From Oscheius dolichura (Eukaryota > Nematoda > Chromadorea > Rhabditida > Rhabditidae), in assembly GCA_932521035.1 (NCBI GenBank), contig OW051494.1:606001-670000 (forward strand): a stretch of 64,000 bases of DNA. The letters run 5' to 3'. The notes below the pieces were generated by a model, which did no database searches, had not been told where the DNA came from, and was given only the letters and a program-made list of their open reading frames with translations. This document shows, piece by piece, positions 22,007-32,545 of this stretch. The position numbers and the translations under genes are program-made. Position 1 is the stretch's first letter, and the number at the start of each line of letters is the position of its first letter.

Positions 22007-22401
22007 ATCTGAAATGAAATTATAATTTGTTTGGGAAGAATGTACCTCCAGGAGGCTGCAGCTGGCTGTGCTTTTGAGTCGCATCCTTTCCCTTATATAC
22101 AAGTTTCACTGCAGTGAAATTTCTATCAGTTCTTTACTTGTTGTACCGAAACCATGGGGGAACTGTTTGCCGGAAAATTTGAACCTGTTCTCGGCTCAAA
22201 AAAGACGGTTCCACTTCCATAGGTCAGCCTATTCTTGTCAAGGCTGATAGTAAGCGAAGTTATCATAGAAAATGGCCCATAGTGAGACCAACCAAAGGAT
22301 AAGAGTTTAGCTAAAACGCAATCGAAAGGTTTACATTGCACCATGCATATTTCATTAATTACTTTATTCATTACTTCACAATAAGTGATAAAATATGGGT
22401 A

Positions 22402-22500
22402 TATAGTCTGTCATGAAAAAAGACGATATTCAAGATCTAACTCACCGAGAACAAATTTTAGTGGTGGGGCGCACTCACGGGTAATTTTTGGGCGGCCAAG
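22402..22500 (+). mobile_element. Family C element, left end only
   Basis: TATAGTCTGTCATGAAAAAA and GACGATATTCAAGATCTAAC match the family C terminus seen at 36372 and 45611. No matching right end is found nearby. 22500-22980 shows a family D-like right end (GGTCCCTGAGGGTTCCTTT, 22775) and no gene. Confidence 0.6.
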
Positions 22501-22990
22501 AAGAAAAAAAGGTCAGTAAGTTCGCTAGGGTTGTCGTTAGGTCACTGGGCCGTAGGGCCGGGCCGTGCCCAAAAACAGGCCCAGTATGCGACAGCGCACT
22601 GGTCCCGAAGCGACTGCGCTCAATCAGGCAAATGCAAGCTCACAGAAAACGAGAAATTGGTTGAAACCTAGCTTGTTCAATGTAATTTTGTACCCTCTTT
22701 CGAACAGTGTTTCCCATTTTTTAGGAAACCCCCAATTTCGCAGTTCCATTTTTCTCTGCTACAGTAACCCGCCTAGGTCCCTGAGGGTTCCTTTAAAATG
22801 ATGCGGAACTCAGTGTTCCATCATATTCCTTCTCAATTCAACATTTAATTCTATAGGCTTATTTTATTGTTGTTGCGCAAGTATCTGTTTATCATTCTAA
22901 AACAACATTTTGAAATGATAATACATCAGATCCAGAATAACTAAACGCTAGAAAAAAAGGGGAAAGAAAGCAAAAATAAAAGAAGTTATA

Positions 22991-23056
22991 TCTCCCCGGG
23001 AATCGAACCCCGGTGTGAAAAATGGTGCCTGACTGCATACCTGCTGCGCCATACCG
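22991..23056 (-). pseudogene. tRNA-like sequence with A and B boxes
   Basis: On the minus strand, TGGCGCAGCAGG is an A box and GGTTCGATTCC a perfect B box. The T stem carries an extra base and the acceptor halves do not pair, so it is a tRNA relic. Confidence 0.5.
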
Positions 23057-23282
23057 CTTTTAGTGCCTGCGAGGCAAAAATTTCAAATAGGTGAAATTTT
23101 GGTCACTCGGTCAATACAAAAACAGCTAAGGGGGGACCCTTTGGTGAAAATTTTTTGCCAAAATTTCGGCCCAGAAGGCCCGCGGACCCGGCCCGGCGAC
23201 AACCCTACAGCCAGCTGCTAAAACATTATATCCCTCTTTTTTCTTGAGTCTACGATAGGTGCATATGTATTCCTCATTTTTC

Positions 23283-24696
23283 TTAGCCCTTCCGACTTGT
23301 TGATGATTGGCTGACGAAGATTACTTCCTTTCTTTGTAATAAAGGCCTAATGGCCCACCACATTAGGATTCCGCGTACAATTGGAATTATCTTCTCCCAT
23401 ATTCCATAGCTCTGAAATATACATGGCTATCCCCCGACAAAAAACTCAAATACCGTTACAATAACATGAGACCAACTGAAAATGGATTGAAAACGTTTCT
23501 TAACTTCGTCGGCAATCTTTTGTTTTATAAGCATATCGGTCTCTTGAGCTAACCTTTCCATGGCTTCTGTTAAAAATGGAGCGGTTAATATATAATAATC
23601 GAGGTATGCAGAGATGATATCCAAAGCATTCGTTACTAAAACCGAAATCAGCTGAAATTTACATTTTTTTCAAGGAAAATAAAATAAGTCTCCAAAAGGA
23701 AAAGTCACAGATTTTAATATTCCGAAGGAAATGACTATAAAATTGAAACTTTGTATATTTCCCAAGAAACCTGTTCGAGTTCGACATAAACCATCATCGG
23801 GCACGAACAGCGTCTTGTGACTTTTTGCGTTTTTTTTGGAACAAAGAAATCTCTTCGCGATATTTGAAATCCTTTTGAACCGTTGTACTTCTGAGAAGTG
23901 TAAATATGACTAACCTGAAGAAACAGAGCCGTCGCAAGTTTTTTCTGACCCTTTATTGTGACTTCACTAAATGTCGATACATCCATTCTCATCACGAGCA
24001 AAAATGTGAAAAAACAAATCAGTGCTAATAAAATTTCTGCTGTAATTGAAAGTCCAATTATTGTAGGAAAGTATTCTTCCTAAATTTATATAGGAAAACC
24101 GGCAAAAGTCTATTAACCACAGATTTGACGACAGCTTGTTTTATTAAACCGAAGTGGACCATCATTACAATAAGTGAAAAGGCGGCTATCACATAAAATG
24201 ATCTATCTAGTAGTAGTTGACTGAAATATTTTGTAAAACTGAATTTTTCCTATCATAAAATAGCAGCTCTCAAAATTCCCACTCGCAATCCACTCTGGAA
24301 ACTTACGGCCGAATGATCGCTTTCCAATAGATCATCAAAACCACACTTAATACCAAGCGAAGCAGCGCTATTACATTGGTCGAATAATCAGGAAGGACTA
24401 TGTTGAAAAGCGGGCATGCCTAGAAGATATTTTGGATATAAATAAATGAAAAAGAAACGCACCGAAACGTATATTATGGAACTGACAATTTTAAAAATTT
24501 CGGTCACACTCTGCATTATTATGAGGAAATGGTACTTCCGTTTGTTAGAGATACGCGAAAAGAGACGAGATATTATAAGAATGTGTATGGGGCAAGCAAG
24601 TATGAAGCTAACATAGATAGAGACTCTAACATACCACATTTCCACAAAAATATCACAATATGTTTCAGCAACGATATTCTCGGTAGTGTTATTCAT
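23283..24696 (-). CDS. Family II multipass membrane protein (7TM receptor-like), gene 2
   Basis: Six exons in transcript order: 24463-24696, 24307-24419, 24118-24220, 23915-24079, 23454-23651, 23283-23411; 313 aa. Seen: NNT near the N-terminus, TM1 with PIHILIISRLF, RKYHFLIIMQSVTEIFK, LMIYWKAIIRP, KQAVVKSV, MRMDVSTFSEVTIKGQKKLA, EAMERLAQETDMLIKQKIAD, and a last exon with IPIVRGILMWW and RPLLQRKEVIFVS. Introns are compact (36-55 bp except two near 85 and 263 bp). It shares its structure with the gene at 12.7 kb and the lone exon at 11 kb. A C-terminal conserved charged helix between hydrophobic segments is unusual for classical rhodopsin-type receptors. Function is unknown; a chemoreceptor is the working guess. 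Confidence 0.8.
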
Positions 24697-24699
24697 TGC

Positions 24700-26388
24700 A
24701 GCCGAGATGATCTATCGCGAACGCTTGAGGGGTTTATCTAGCCAATGTGGGCGAGATAATTAAATATTTGAATAAATGATAAGAGATAATCATATATTTT
24801 TGCGTCGTCTTATCGGCATTCAGAGAATAGCTGTCATCTAATAACGGCCTGGAACCTCGCTAGTTCTAAAAGATCGGTATACTTGACTGATGAATAAGTC
24901 TAGGAATCATAAATCAGCTTAATTTTCTAAGGAACACTGTAAAAATTATTTCAAAAAGACGGTAGGCTGTCTGATGACGCGCCGGGTTACTGTAGCGCGC
25001 GCCAAAATGCGTCTTTCCTCATTTTTTCCCAATTTTAGACGTTATAAATTGTTAGGCCTCTTTCTAAACATGCATATCAATGTATTTTGCCAAAAACTTC
25101 CATTTCCATCAGAAATTTAGGGCTACCGTAACCCAAAAAGTGTTTTTTTACAAATTGAAGCTATCAACCCCGGGGTTTCATAATCAGGAAGTCAATTTTC
25201 TTCTATTTCAAGGAAGTAAATTCTCTTTAAAAGGATCAAAGCGGGGGAGATCACGTCCACAGCCGTTTTTCCAGTTAATAAATGCCATTTCCGCGATCTA
25301 ATAAAATAAAATTGGATGATTCCTGACTGCCACGGAATGTCTAGTTCCTTTTGACTAAAAAAGACTCCAATTAATCTTCTGCTCTCCAGTAAAATAAGGA
25401 TTAATCTCTCATTTTCCACTGTATATACCTAATTAACCGGTAGAGATCGCTAAATTTCTCTCTCTCCCAACGTTTCATTCCACTCTGGTTGGTCTCTAGT
25501 CAAACGAGAATTTTCGTCTTCTCAAGGGTGTAATTCACTTTTTTTCCCTGTAGAACCCTTCTCCCCTTTTCCCGGACAACCAGCTGATGCTAGGAGACGG
25601 AACTGCGAAAAGGCGAAGGTCACGCAAAAAGGGGAACTCGTCCAATTCTAGGCAGCTGCCGTGGTCACGCTTTTGAGAAAAAAACACACGCTGATAGTAG
25701 AACGGGTGAAAGCGAAAGTTGGGGTAGGACAATTCTGCGGGGTAGAGAACGGAAAAGACTCTAGTAACAACCAAAAGCGGATTATCCCGGTTCATTTGGA
25801 CCTTGAAAATAAGCCAAAGAGCTGTTAGAAACCATTTTAGACCATTTAGAAGGGAAAGGAAGGGATTTTGTCCCTAATTTTTGGGAAAAAAGCTGGAAAA
25901 TTAGAGAATAATGCTAATTGACCTCGAAACGCGCTTTTCTCCATTAAAAATAGGCCAGGTTGGGACCTTTTTTGTCCAAAAACCCCGGGTAATTTTCAAT
26001 TTTCCCGGCTATATTCCCTGATCTTTTGCTTTTTGACTTGGTAGGCAGTTCCTGCCTTTAATCCCGCTAAATGGCAATATTAATGCAGCCGTTTTTTAGC
26101 AGAATAGAATTACCGCAAATGATGATAAAACGGCCTGTCAGATCGAGGGCTTTTTGTCTTATTAATTCCACCTGCCTCATTTATATTCATACCAACAGCT
26201 GGAAATGCTCTTGCAGAACTCTAGGGAAATGAGGTTGACTGCTATTGATGGGGATGAAAACACAGGGAACAGGAGCAAAAAGAGTGGGCCAGGCAGGGCC
26301 GGGCACGGATTTACCGGCTCAGTTAGGCCTACCCGATTTGGAATCCTGTTTTGGGGTTTGAGGAGAGCGGAAGGGGAGATAGATAACT
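24700..26388. other. Gene-poor interval
   Basis: No exon chain, RNA gene or clear repeat was found. Several frames of 60-90 codons exist (for example 25535-25795 minus) but they lack splice context or recognisable protein character. Confidence 0.5.
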
Positions 26389-26562
26389 TGGGCGGTCAAC
26401 CAGATTCAGGTCAGTAAGGCGCATTTTCGGTGCAATAGGTCTGTAATGTTTGGCATACTGTAATTCGTATATTTGGGCCCGCTATTGCACCGTAAAAGCG
26501 CAAAGCTGGCGCGCATCCCCCCGAAAATGCGCCTTACTGGCCCGGATATTGTTTACCACCTT
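26389..26562 (+). mobile_element. Family B MITE, copy 3
   Basis: Left GGCGGTCAACCAGATTCAGG and right CCCGGATATTGTTTACCACC are inverted. Inner arms include AAGGCGCATTTTCGG and CCGAAAATGCGCCTTAC. It shares TTTGGCATACTGTAATT with the copy at 33.4 kb. Confidence 0.85.
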
Positions 26563-27361
26563 AGATGTAACCCAGTCGGATGGTTAGAAAAACTAGGAAA
26601 AAAACTTTTTCCACTAAATTATAGTCACCGGATTCCTCATCAGTTTACCTGATCTTTTGAACGGGGAAGTAAAGCAATCACCTGCGGGGTGAAGTAATTA
26701 TGCTGCAGCGGAGTTAGATGACAGAATATAAGAAAAAAATATCAGGGAGTAGAGGTTTAGCCGTTCTTCATCTCCTTGTAAAGGCTGTAATGAAGACCAA
26801 CTAGGGAAAAGGTCGCCCGTCGCCTGGGGCAAACCAGCTTGCGAGGGGAGAAAAAGAAGAAAACTGTTTAGGCTGTCTATCGGTTGTAAACAGATCGGAA
26901 CGATGTTTCTGGAGTGCTGGAGGGCCTTACACTCTCTGATTTCCGATTTTCCCTCTACTTTTCCCCTTCGGATAGCCCTTGGAGACTTTCCTGATGATCC
27001 AAAAGAGTGCCTTACAATACTTGAAACTAGCCTAACCCTTCCCCAAGTTCAAAATCCCCATCGCGATGATTTCTCAGTCAACCTCGACCAATGGAGGAAT
27101 GGTGAAGAACATACGACCAGTTTTTTTCTCCCTACCACCTGGCTATCCCGTCTGCTTTCTGTTTTTTCTTTTCCTTTTTGCTTCTCAACCTCAAAAATAC
27201 TTTTCAGTGACATATATTCACTCAAAACTCTTCTTTCAACCAGCAGTATGGAATAATAATGGGATTTGGTCTACACCTTTTGAAAGATCAAGCCATTGCT
27301 CTTCTTCTGTAACCAAATAATGAAGAAGACAGTCTAATGAATTTATTTGAGGAAGAACACC

Positions 27362-27683
27362 ATGGCAATGTGTTGCCGGTATATGTGTCTGCAGCTCCGG
27401 ACTAGGGTGAGTCACTACTTTCGAGATCTCCATTCATTTTTAGCAGAATTGTTTTTAAATTTCAGACAAAAAGGGTACGAAACATCGCCTTGCTCAAATC
27501 CTACCTGAAATACCTAAAATTTCTTTTCAGGAACCAGCCTCTGAAGCTTCCCGACAAAGTACGACTAATGGGCATCTGCAACACAATGCACTGCACAATA
27601 TATGCCAAATGTAATAGACAAATCTTCAGTACTTATTAATATTTTCTTTTAGTTGGACGATGCGTTACGAATATCTGCTCTAG
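27362..27683 (+). CDS. Possible small three-exon gene
   Basis: ATG at 27362, exons 27362-27406, 27531-27610 and 27653-27683 with GTGAGT, GTAATA donors and TTTTCAG, TTTTAG acceptors give an in-frame peptide of about 51 aa (MAMCCRYMCLQL...MRYEYLL). An AATAAA follows at 27764. There is no signal peptide or domain, and composition is not convincing. A larger frame at 26903-27256 just upstream has no splice link to it. Confidence 0.25.
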
Positions 27684-27861
27684 AACCTTGTAGACCTCCT
27701 CCCCCCAAGCCGCCGTGCTCCAAGATCTACCTATCGTGGTTGCCATCTTCCTTGGATAGCAATAATAAACACTTCTCTTGAGATTTCTTATTACAATAAC
27801 ATGACAGAAAAAAGAAAAGTAACAAATAAAATTTGTTCTTGTCTTTGTCTGAACTAGCTGA

Positions 27862-28240
27862 CTAATGGCACCCTTCGCCCCCTCGGCCTGTTCGAACGCC
27901 TACGTCATGGTCCATGGTCAAGAGATCTTTAATTCGCCCTCCTCCACATTATTCATAGACCAAAATCAGTTTCCCATCATCCAAAAGACCAGACCTCCTA
28001 TTTTGACGTAGAAATGATTCACTTCCCGCTGGTATTGTTATCTGGGACGGTTATCAGCGCGGCCGCCGTTCCCTATAAGACCACCCGGAGTATGAAGGCA
28101 TATAACTCATTTATCAGCCACTTCAATCGTTTATTTTCTTATTTTGAATAGTTTAAAACAAACAAAAGACAAGCTGAAGACGAGCAGCTCCGAATTTCCC
28201 GATCATTTATACTTCTTGGAAGGATCTGAAGAGAGAAAAG
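27862..28240 (+). promoter_or_regulatory. Upstream region of the Cys-rich gene with TATAAG box
   Basis: The segment is repeated at 12.1 and 15.5 kb. It contains TATAAG at 28074-28079 in the block CCGCCGTTCCCTATAAGACC, which is also conserved at 12.3 kb. The distance to the ATG is about 160 bp. Confidence 0.4.
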
Positions 28241-28735
28241 ATGGCCTACTGTAAGTATTTAGACCATTAAAATAAGCAATATATTCAGAAAAGCTTCGAA
28301 AAAGCCTAAAAATGGAGCAAAACCATCTCATTCCTCTTCAAAGCCTCTGAAGACTGAATCAAAGGCTCCTCCTCCGTTGAAATCGCCTACTAGCCACTAT
28401 TCTTCTTGTGAAATCTGCTACTGCCATGGTAATTGAGATTACTGTTATTCCTGCGTGGAGGGACCTTTAATTTTGGGAACTAACGGCCAATTTATCAAAA
28501 CTGAGTCGTTTAGCGGCATTCCACCCATCCAGAGGCGATCTAGACCAATTTAGACCTTTAAAACGCCAGTTTAGCGACTTCTTTGTTTAATAATGTATGT
28601 AAAAAGAGTAGATAACTTGCAGGAAATGGATGTGATCACTGCCACGATGATGAAGATGACACGGAGATAGCTGCTGCCTTTGGCCAGGGGCTTCTCTGCG
28701 TCCTACAGATGATTGGAGCCATTTTGAAAGGATAA
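28241..28735 (+). CDS. Small Cys-rich, possibly metal-binding protein
   Basis: Exons 28241-28250, 28294-28428 and 28623-28735 read in frame: MAY, then a Lys/Ser/Pro-rich stretch (KKPKNGAKPSHSSSKPL), then C-x2-C-x-C-x4-C-x2-C-H, an acidic DDEDD run and a hydrophobic Gly-rich end (FGQGLLCVLQMIGAILKG); 85 aa. The first exon has 10 nt and its acceptor is AAAAG at 28293; the stronger CAG at 28288 would give an immediate stop, so the 5' end is uncertain while exons 2-3 are well supported. AATAAA is at 28779-28784. The five Cys and adjacent His resemble metal-binding knuckles, but no family is recognised. No signal peptide is seen with this start. Confidence 0.5.
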
Positions 28736-29168
28736 CGGTCCCACAACTATGTAATTACTGTAATTTACTCTTCTATTAAATAAAATGTCTTTAAACTAAC
28801 TATATTTTCTCTAAAGATTGGAAAAGAACACCGAGAAGGGCGGGGAACCTGGAATGGAGCAAACTGTGACGCCAATAACAAAAGCAATGTTTATAGCCGA
28901 AAGGAAACTCCCTCCAATATATATATATATGTAGCTGTCCTGTAGTTCCCAAAGGCCTTATAGTTATCGTAAATTCTATATTTTTCCCTATACTTCTGGG
29001 TATAACGGAGAGATTTCAGTCTGTCTCAGGATAGGAAGTCATTCTTCGTCATTTCTGCGCTGGTTTGTTTCAAATTCTCGATTAATCCAAAGTGCATTCA
29101 ATATCCAGCTCATAACATCGTGTGTGAGACCTTCACACGAATATATTCTGACGCCTGGCTTTTTATCC

Positions 29169-30845
29169 ATGAACACTTCCCAAAATGAGACTGTTGCTCT
29201 ACTCGAGGTTCGGCTCTTCGGCGCCTTTTCTTTCCTGTTTCTCGCCCTGATTAACACATTTTTAAATATTCTATTAATTATTGTCCTCTATAAGGTTAGT
29301 TCTCCTTGTTTATTTAAAAATAAAAAACCTAAAAAAAGAATCGGAAATACTGTGCGAAGAATGCCTTCTATGCTATTACATACCAGCTAATTCTTTGTGA
29401 TATGATAGTCAATGTTTTGGAATTCATTATACCAATTCCGATCACGTTTGTCGGATATAATGTGAGTTTATGGGGCAAGAAGATGGGAAATAGCGAAAAA
29501 TGGGATGAATCCAAGCCTGGGTCTTGTTCCACGTGCGCAGTTGGTCTTTTCTCGCTTACGGCCATACCACGTTGAAAGTACGCCATCCCGTCCGATCTGG
29601 CAAGTCAAGCAACGTTGGGCCCGGTTAGTACTTGGATCGGAGACGGCTTGGGAATCCCGGGTGTCGTAAGCTTTTTGCTTTTCATTCTTTTTGATAGGAA
29701 TCATTTTTCCACAAAAAAATCGCCAATATCTCTTTCAGTTCTATGGCGAGACTCTGTTCCTTTATACTCTTGGCGTTTTTGAGACCTTCTCCTACAATGG
29801 CACACTATTCTTCAGCTTCCTAATGACCATTAATCGTATTACCGTATTTGTTACCCCCAAATTGCATCGCTATCTTTTCGTACGCAATATTAAAAAGTTT
29901 CTGAACATTTTACCGTACAACAAATAGTTTTTAGGACAATAGGAGTCCTGTGGCTCTTCCTAGCCGCGGTAATCTTGAGCTGGAATGGAATTGGCACGTA
30001 TAAATCCTTTGACGCCGCCGAATTTCACTATCATTTTGTCTATACAGCCCCGAAAGACAGTATAGCGAGTCCTATTTATGATTTTGTGAGTTTCCCGCCA
30101 GTTTGGCATTTTCCAACAGATTACAGTAAGCGCGCCCCATTTTATCGCGGTTTCTTTGAGTCTAATAGATTTTTCAGTTCTTCGCCACTACAGGAACATA
30201 TCTCCCTATTTTCATGTTCATCACTTATATTTTTATGATAGTTATTATTATAACAATCATACATTTTGATTTGGCCACCTGTAAGAGGAAGAATATCACA
30301 GTTACGCAGTCACAAAGAGCAGAGAATCAAAACACGAAGCGAGAATTTCGTCTCCTGGCTCAGGTTAGATTTAAATTTACTATAATCCCTTCTTATTAAA
30401 GCGCTATGGTGTTTGTCTGTCTGTTTGTTTGTTTGTCTGTCCGACGGTAAAGAGATTATTAATTTCTTAATCCCGGGGGCCACCGCAGGCGGTCGTCGGC
30501 AGAAGAGCGGAAAGATCGCCACAGGTCGAAACGGATAACTTGGACAGATAGACGACAGCCGTAGGCTGCCGAAGGCCCGCTGGTTAATATTTTAAAATGC
30601 AGGCTTTTGTAATCTGTGGAGTTTTGGAGTTGGAAAATGTGGGATTCAATTACTTGCCCCGGATTGGAGCTCCAGGGCAGTGGCACTTTATTGTAACCTT
30701 TATTGGACGGTGGATGACCCAGATTTTGACTAGTATTAATGCAATTGTGTTGTTTTCGTTTAATACGGAGATTAGGAAAAAGTTAAAAGGGTTGTGTAAA
30801 TTGTCATGGGACTCAGATGTCGCTCCAGTTTCTTTTAACAGTTAG
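29169..30845 (+). CDS. Nematode 7TM chemoreceptor-like GPCR, family I, gene 3
   Basis: Exons 29169-29294, 29339-29461, 29739-29896, 29935-30085, 30178-30363, 30603-30845; 328 aa. Markers: N-terminal NTSQNET glycosylation sites, NRKYCAKNAFYAITYQLILC in exon 2, MTINRITVFVTPK (DRY-like Asn-Arg) in exon 3, the exon 3/4 join in AA|G, LENVGFNYLP and GQWHF in exon 6, and a C-terminal VLFSFNTEIRKKLK. The exon 3 donor is GTTTCT, weaker than usual, but it restores the frame and matches the paralogues. Intron 2 encloses a complete 5S rRNA gene in sense orientation; intron 5 has a GTTT/GTCT microsatellite (30411-30440). AATAAA lies at 30893-30898. Confidence 0.85.
29554..29672 (+). rRNA. 5S ribosomal RNA
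   Basis: A 119-nt sequence from GCTTACGGCCATACCACGTT to GTGTCGTAAGCT. The ends GCTTACG and CGTAAGC pair as helix I. The internal promoter elements (AAGTCAAGCAACGTTGGGCC and GGTTAGTACTTGGATCGGAG) are intact, and TTTTT follows as pol III terminator. It is close to the C. elegans 5S sequence as I remember it. It lies in intron 2 of a receptor gene, on the same strand, as a single copy with no SL RNA gene next to it. Confidence 0.95.
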
Positions 30846-30987
30846 GAGGTTACTGTAATTGTTTTCAATTGTAAAATGGTGTTTTATGAAATAATAAAGA
30901 TTGTGTATGACTTTTTATTTGTAAAAAATGTTTTTGGGTGGAAAAAAAATGAGCGAAAATGGATTATAAATAAAGCAAAAATATTTC

Positions 30988-31003
30988 GCTCCCGGGTGGG
31001 CTC

Positions 31004-31039
<36 letters not shown>

Positions 31040-31059
31040 GCCTATTGCGCCACGGAAGC
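30988..31059 (-). tRNA. tRNA-Asn (GTT)
   Basis: The minus strand folds fully: acceptor GCTTCCG/CGGGAGC (one G-T pair), D stem GCGC/GCGC, anticodon stem TTCGG/CCGAA with loop CTGTTAA (anticodon GTT), T stem GGTGG/CCACC with TTCGAGC. 72 nt with a slightly short D loop. It is 142 bp past receptor gene 3 and convergent with it. Confidence 0.95.
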
Positions 31060-31277
31060 ACGATTTCGCCCAAAAGAAACACGAGTTTTCCACGTTTTTC
31101 GTGTTTTTATCTCTGCTTCCGGCCTGAATCACGTCTCATTTCCATTCCAAACTCTCATTTTTTGTTCCACAATCTGCTTATTTACCCACCTGGCTTCATC
31201 CATATGCAATTATGGCTTGGGTTAACTGATGAATCGCGTATAAAAAAGAAAAAGCCGCCTGTTCCACCATTTCCACT

Positions 31278-31651
31278 ATGAACCGTCCCTTTACAGTATT
31301 TTTCTCCATTTTTGCTGTTTGTCTGGCTGGGAAACTGCAACAAAAGGTAGGAACACCTCTTTTTAGACTTCCAGACCTTTAAAATTCCTTATAAATTGCT
31401 ATTTTCAGACGTTTTGTGGTGAGGGAAATGCCCAAGCTGTTGGACCCTGTATAGCGGGTGGCTGCAGTGCTCACCATGGTTATGCCTGTGAAACGACAGA
31501 CTCCATCTGCTGCCCAGCTTTTAATCCGTTCGATACGAGCCGATGGATGGGCCCCTCAGTGGGCGGCAGATGCCCTGATGGAACTACTGTAGTCTACGGA
31601 CTACCCGGGGAATTCTTCTCTGTTGGAACTTGTGTCATGATCCCGCAGTAA
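31278..31651 (+). CDS. Small secreted CC-domain-like peptide
   Basis: Exon 1 is 31278-31346 and exon 2 is 31409-31651; 103 aa. A signal peptide (FTVFFSIFAVCLAG) is followed by a Cys-rich domain: GPCIAGGCSAHHGYACETTD, then ICCPAFNP, then C-x18-C near the end (GGRC...VGTC). The arrangement C-x4-C-x6-C-x6-CC resembles the nematode CC-domain family (proteins with paired CC after a GYxC motif). The AATAAA signal overlaps the stop codon (31650-31655), giving an extremely short 3' UTR. Inferred: an extracellular cuticle-associated or defence peptide; its biochemical role is unknown. Confidence 0.7.
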
Positions 31652-32545
31652 TAAATCTTCCTGTTATCTATATTACCTTTTTAATAGGAAGAAAATTATT
31701 CAAACTGTGCTTGACAAATGTGCCAGATTTTTCTGATCTTGGAACACTAAACAACTTTAAAATAAATTTCCAAAATATGGAGAAAAACTCAATTTTGAAA
31801 ATATTCGATTTTTTATACAAATTACGTTCAAGAATTAGTCACGTTTCTGTGATAGCTCGTGGACTGAGGAGCACCCCCGAGCTCGTTTGTTCCAAAAAGT
31901 GGATCAAACGTTATTAGGGTTTCGCATGAGCTACAGAAATCATTACGATAGTGAAAACGACAACAACATGAAAGTGCAAGAGCGGACCTATGCGGGGGTC
32001 GGGGGCGGTAGCCCCCCGAATAAAGGAACCCCAGTGGATCGCAACGTAGGGTTCAGCATTGCGAAGATAGAATAGATTAGTCAAGTTTCTCTTCCTCCTA
32101 TGAAGATGCGGTGGTTAGGAAGAACTGATTGAACTCATCCAGGAACTTTATTGCTCTCCTTTTGCCCGGTTCCCCCCTCTATTGTTCGCTTTTTGTACGG
32201 TCAGTGGAATCCTAACCACAGAAGTCTTCGTGTTTCACTTTTTCACATAATAATATATATTACGAGTTATCTGTTTTGTTTACTGTAGTCTAAAACCTCC
32301 CCTACTCCATTTTTAAAGCAAAAAAGTCTCTTTTAATCTCTGATCTCTCTCTCCCCCGGCTTCATCTTTTAAAAACCGCGTTATTTATTTCGTAAACGTC
32401 GACGCGGTCCTCTTTAGGGGGCGCCCTGTCCTCCGTTTGGCTCCTAAGCAACGCGTCTCGTGGTTATGCCCAAGCCTTCGGCCTACAATCTCCGTTTATT
32501 TTATTTTTTCTCTAGATTACTGTAGATTTTCTTACTTTTTAAGCT

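Noticed and set aside
26903-27256. 117-codon plus frame
   Set aside because: It has no signal peptide, domain, splice partner or conserved copy; a chance frame is likely.
29554-29672. SL1 RNA gene expected beside nematode 5S
   Set aside because: Neither strand around the 5S gene shows the conserved spliced-leader sequence.
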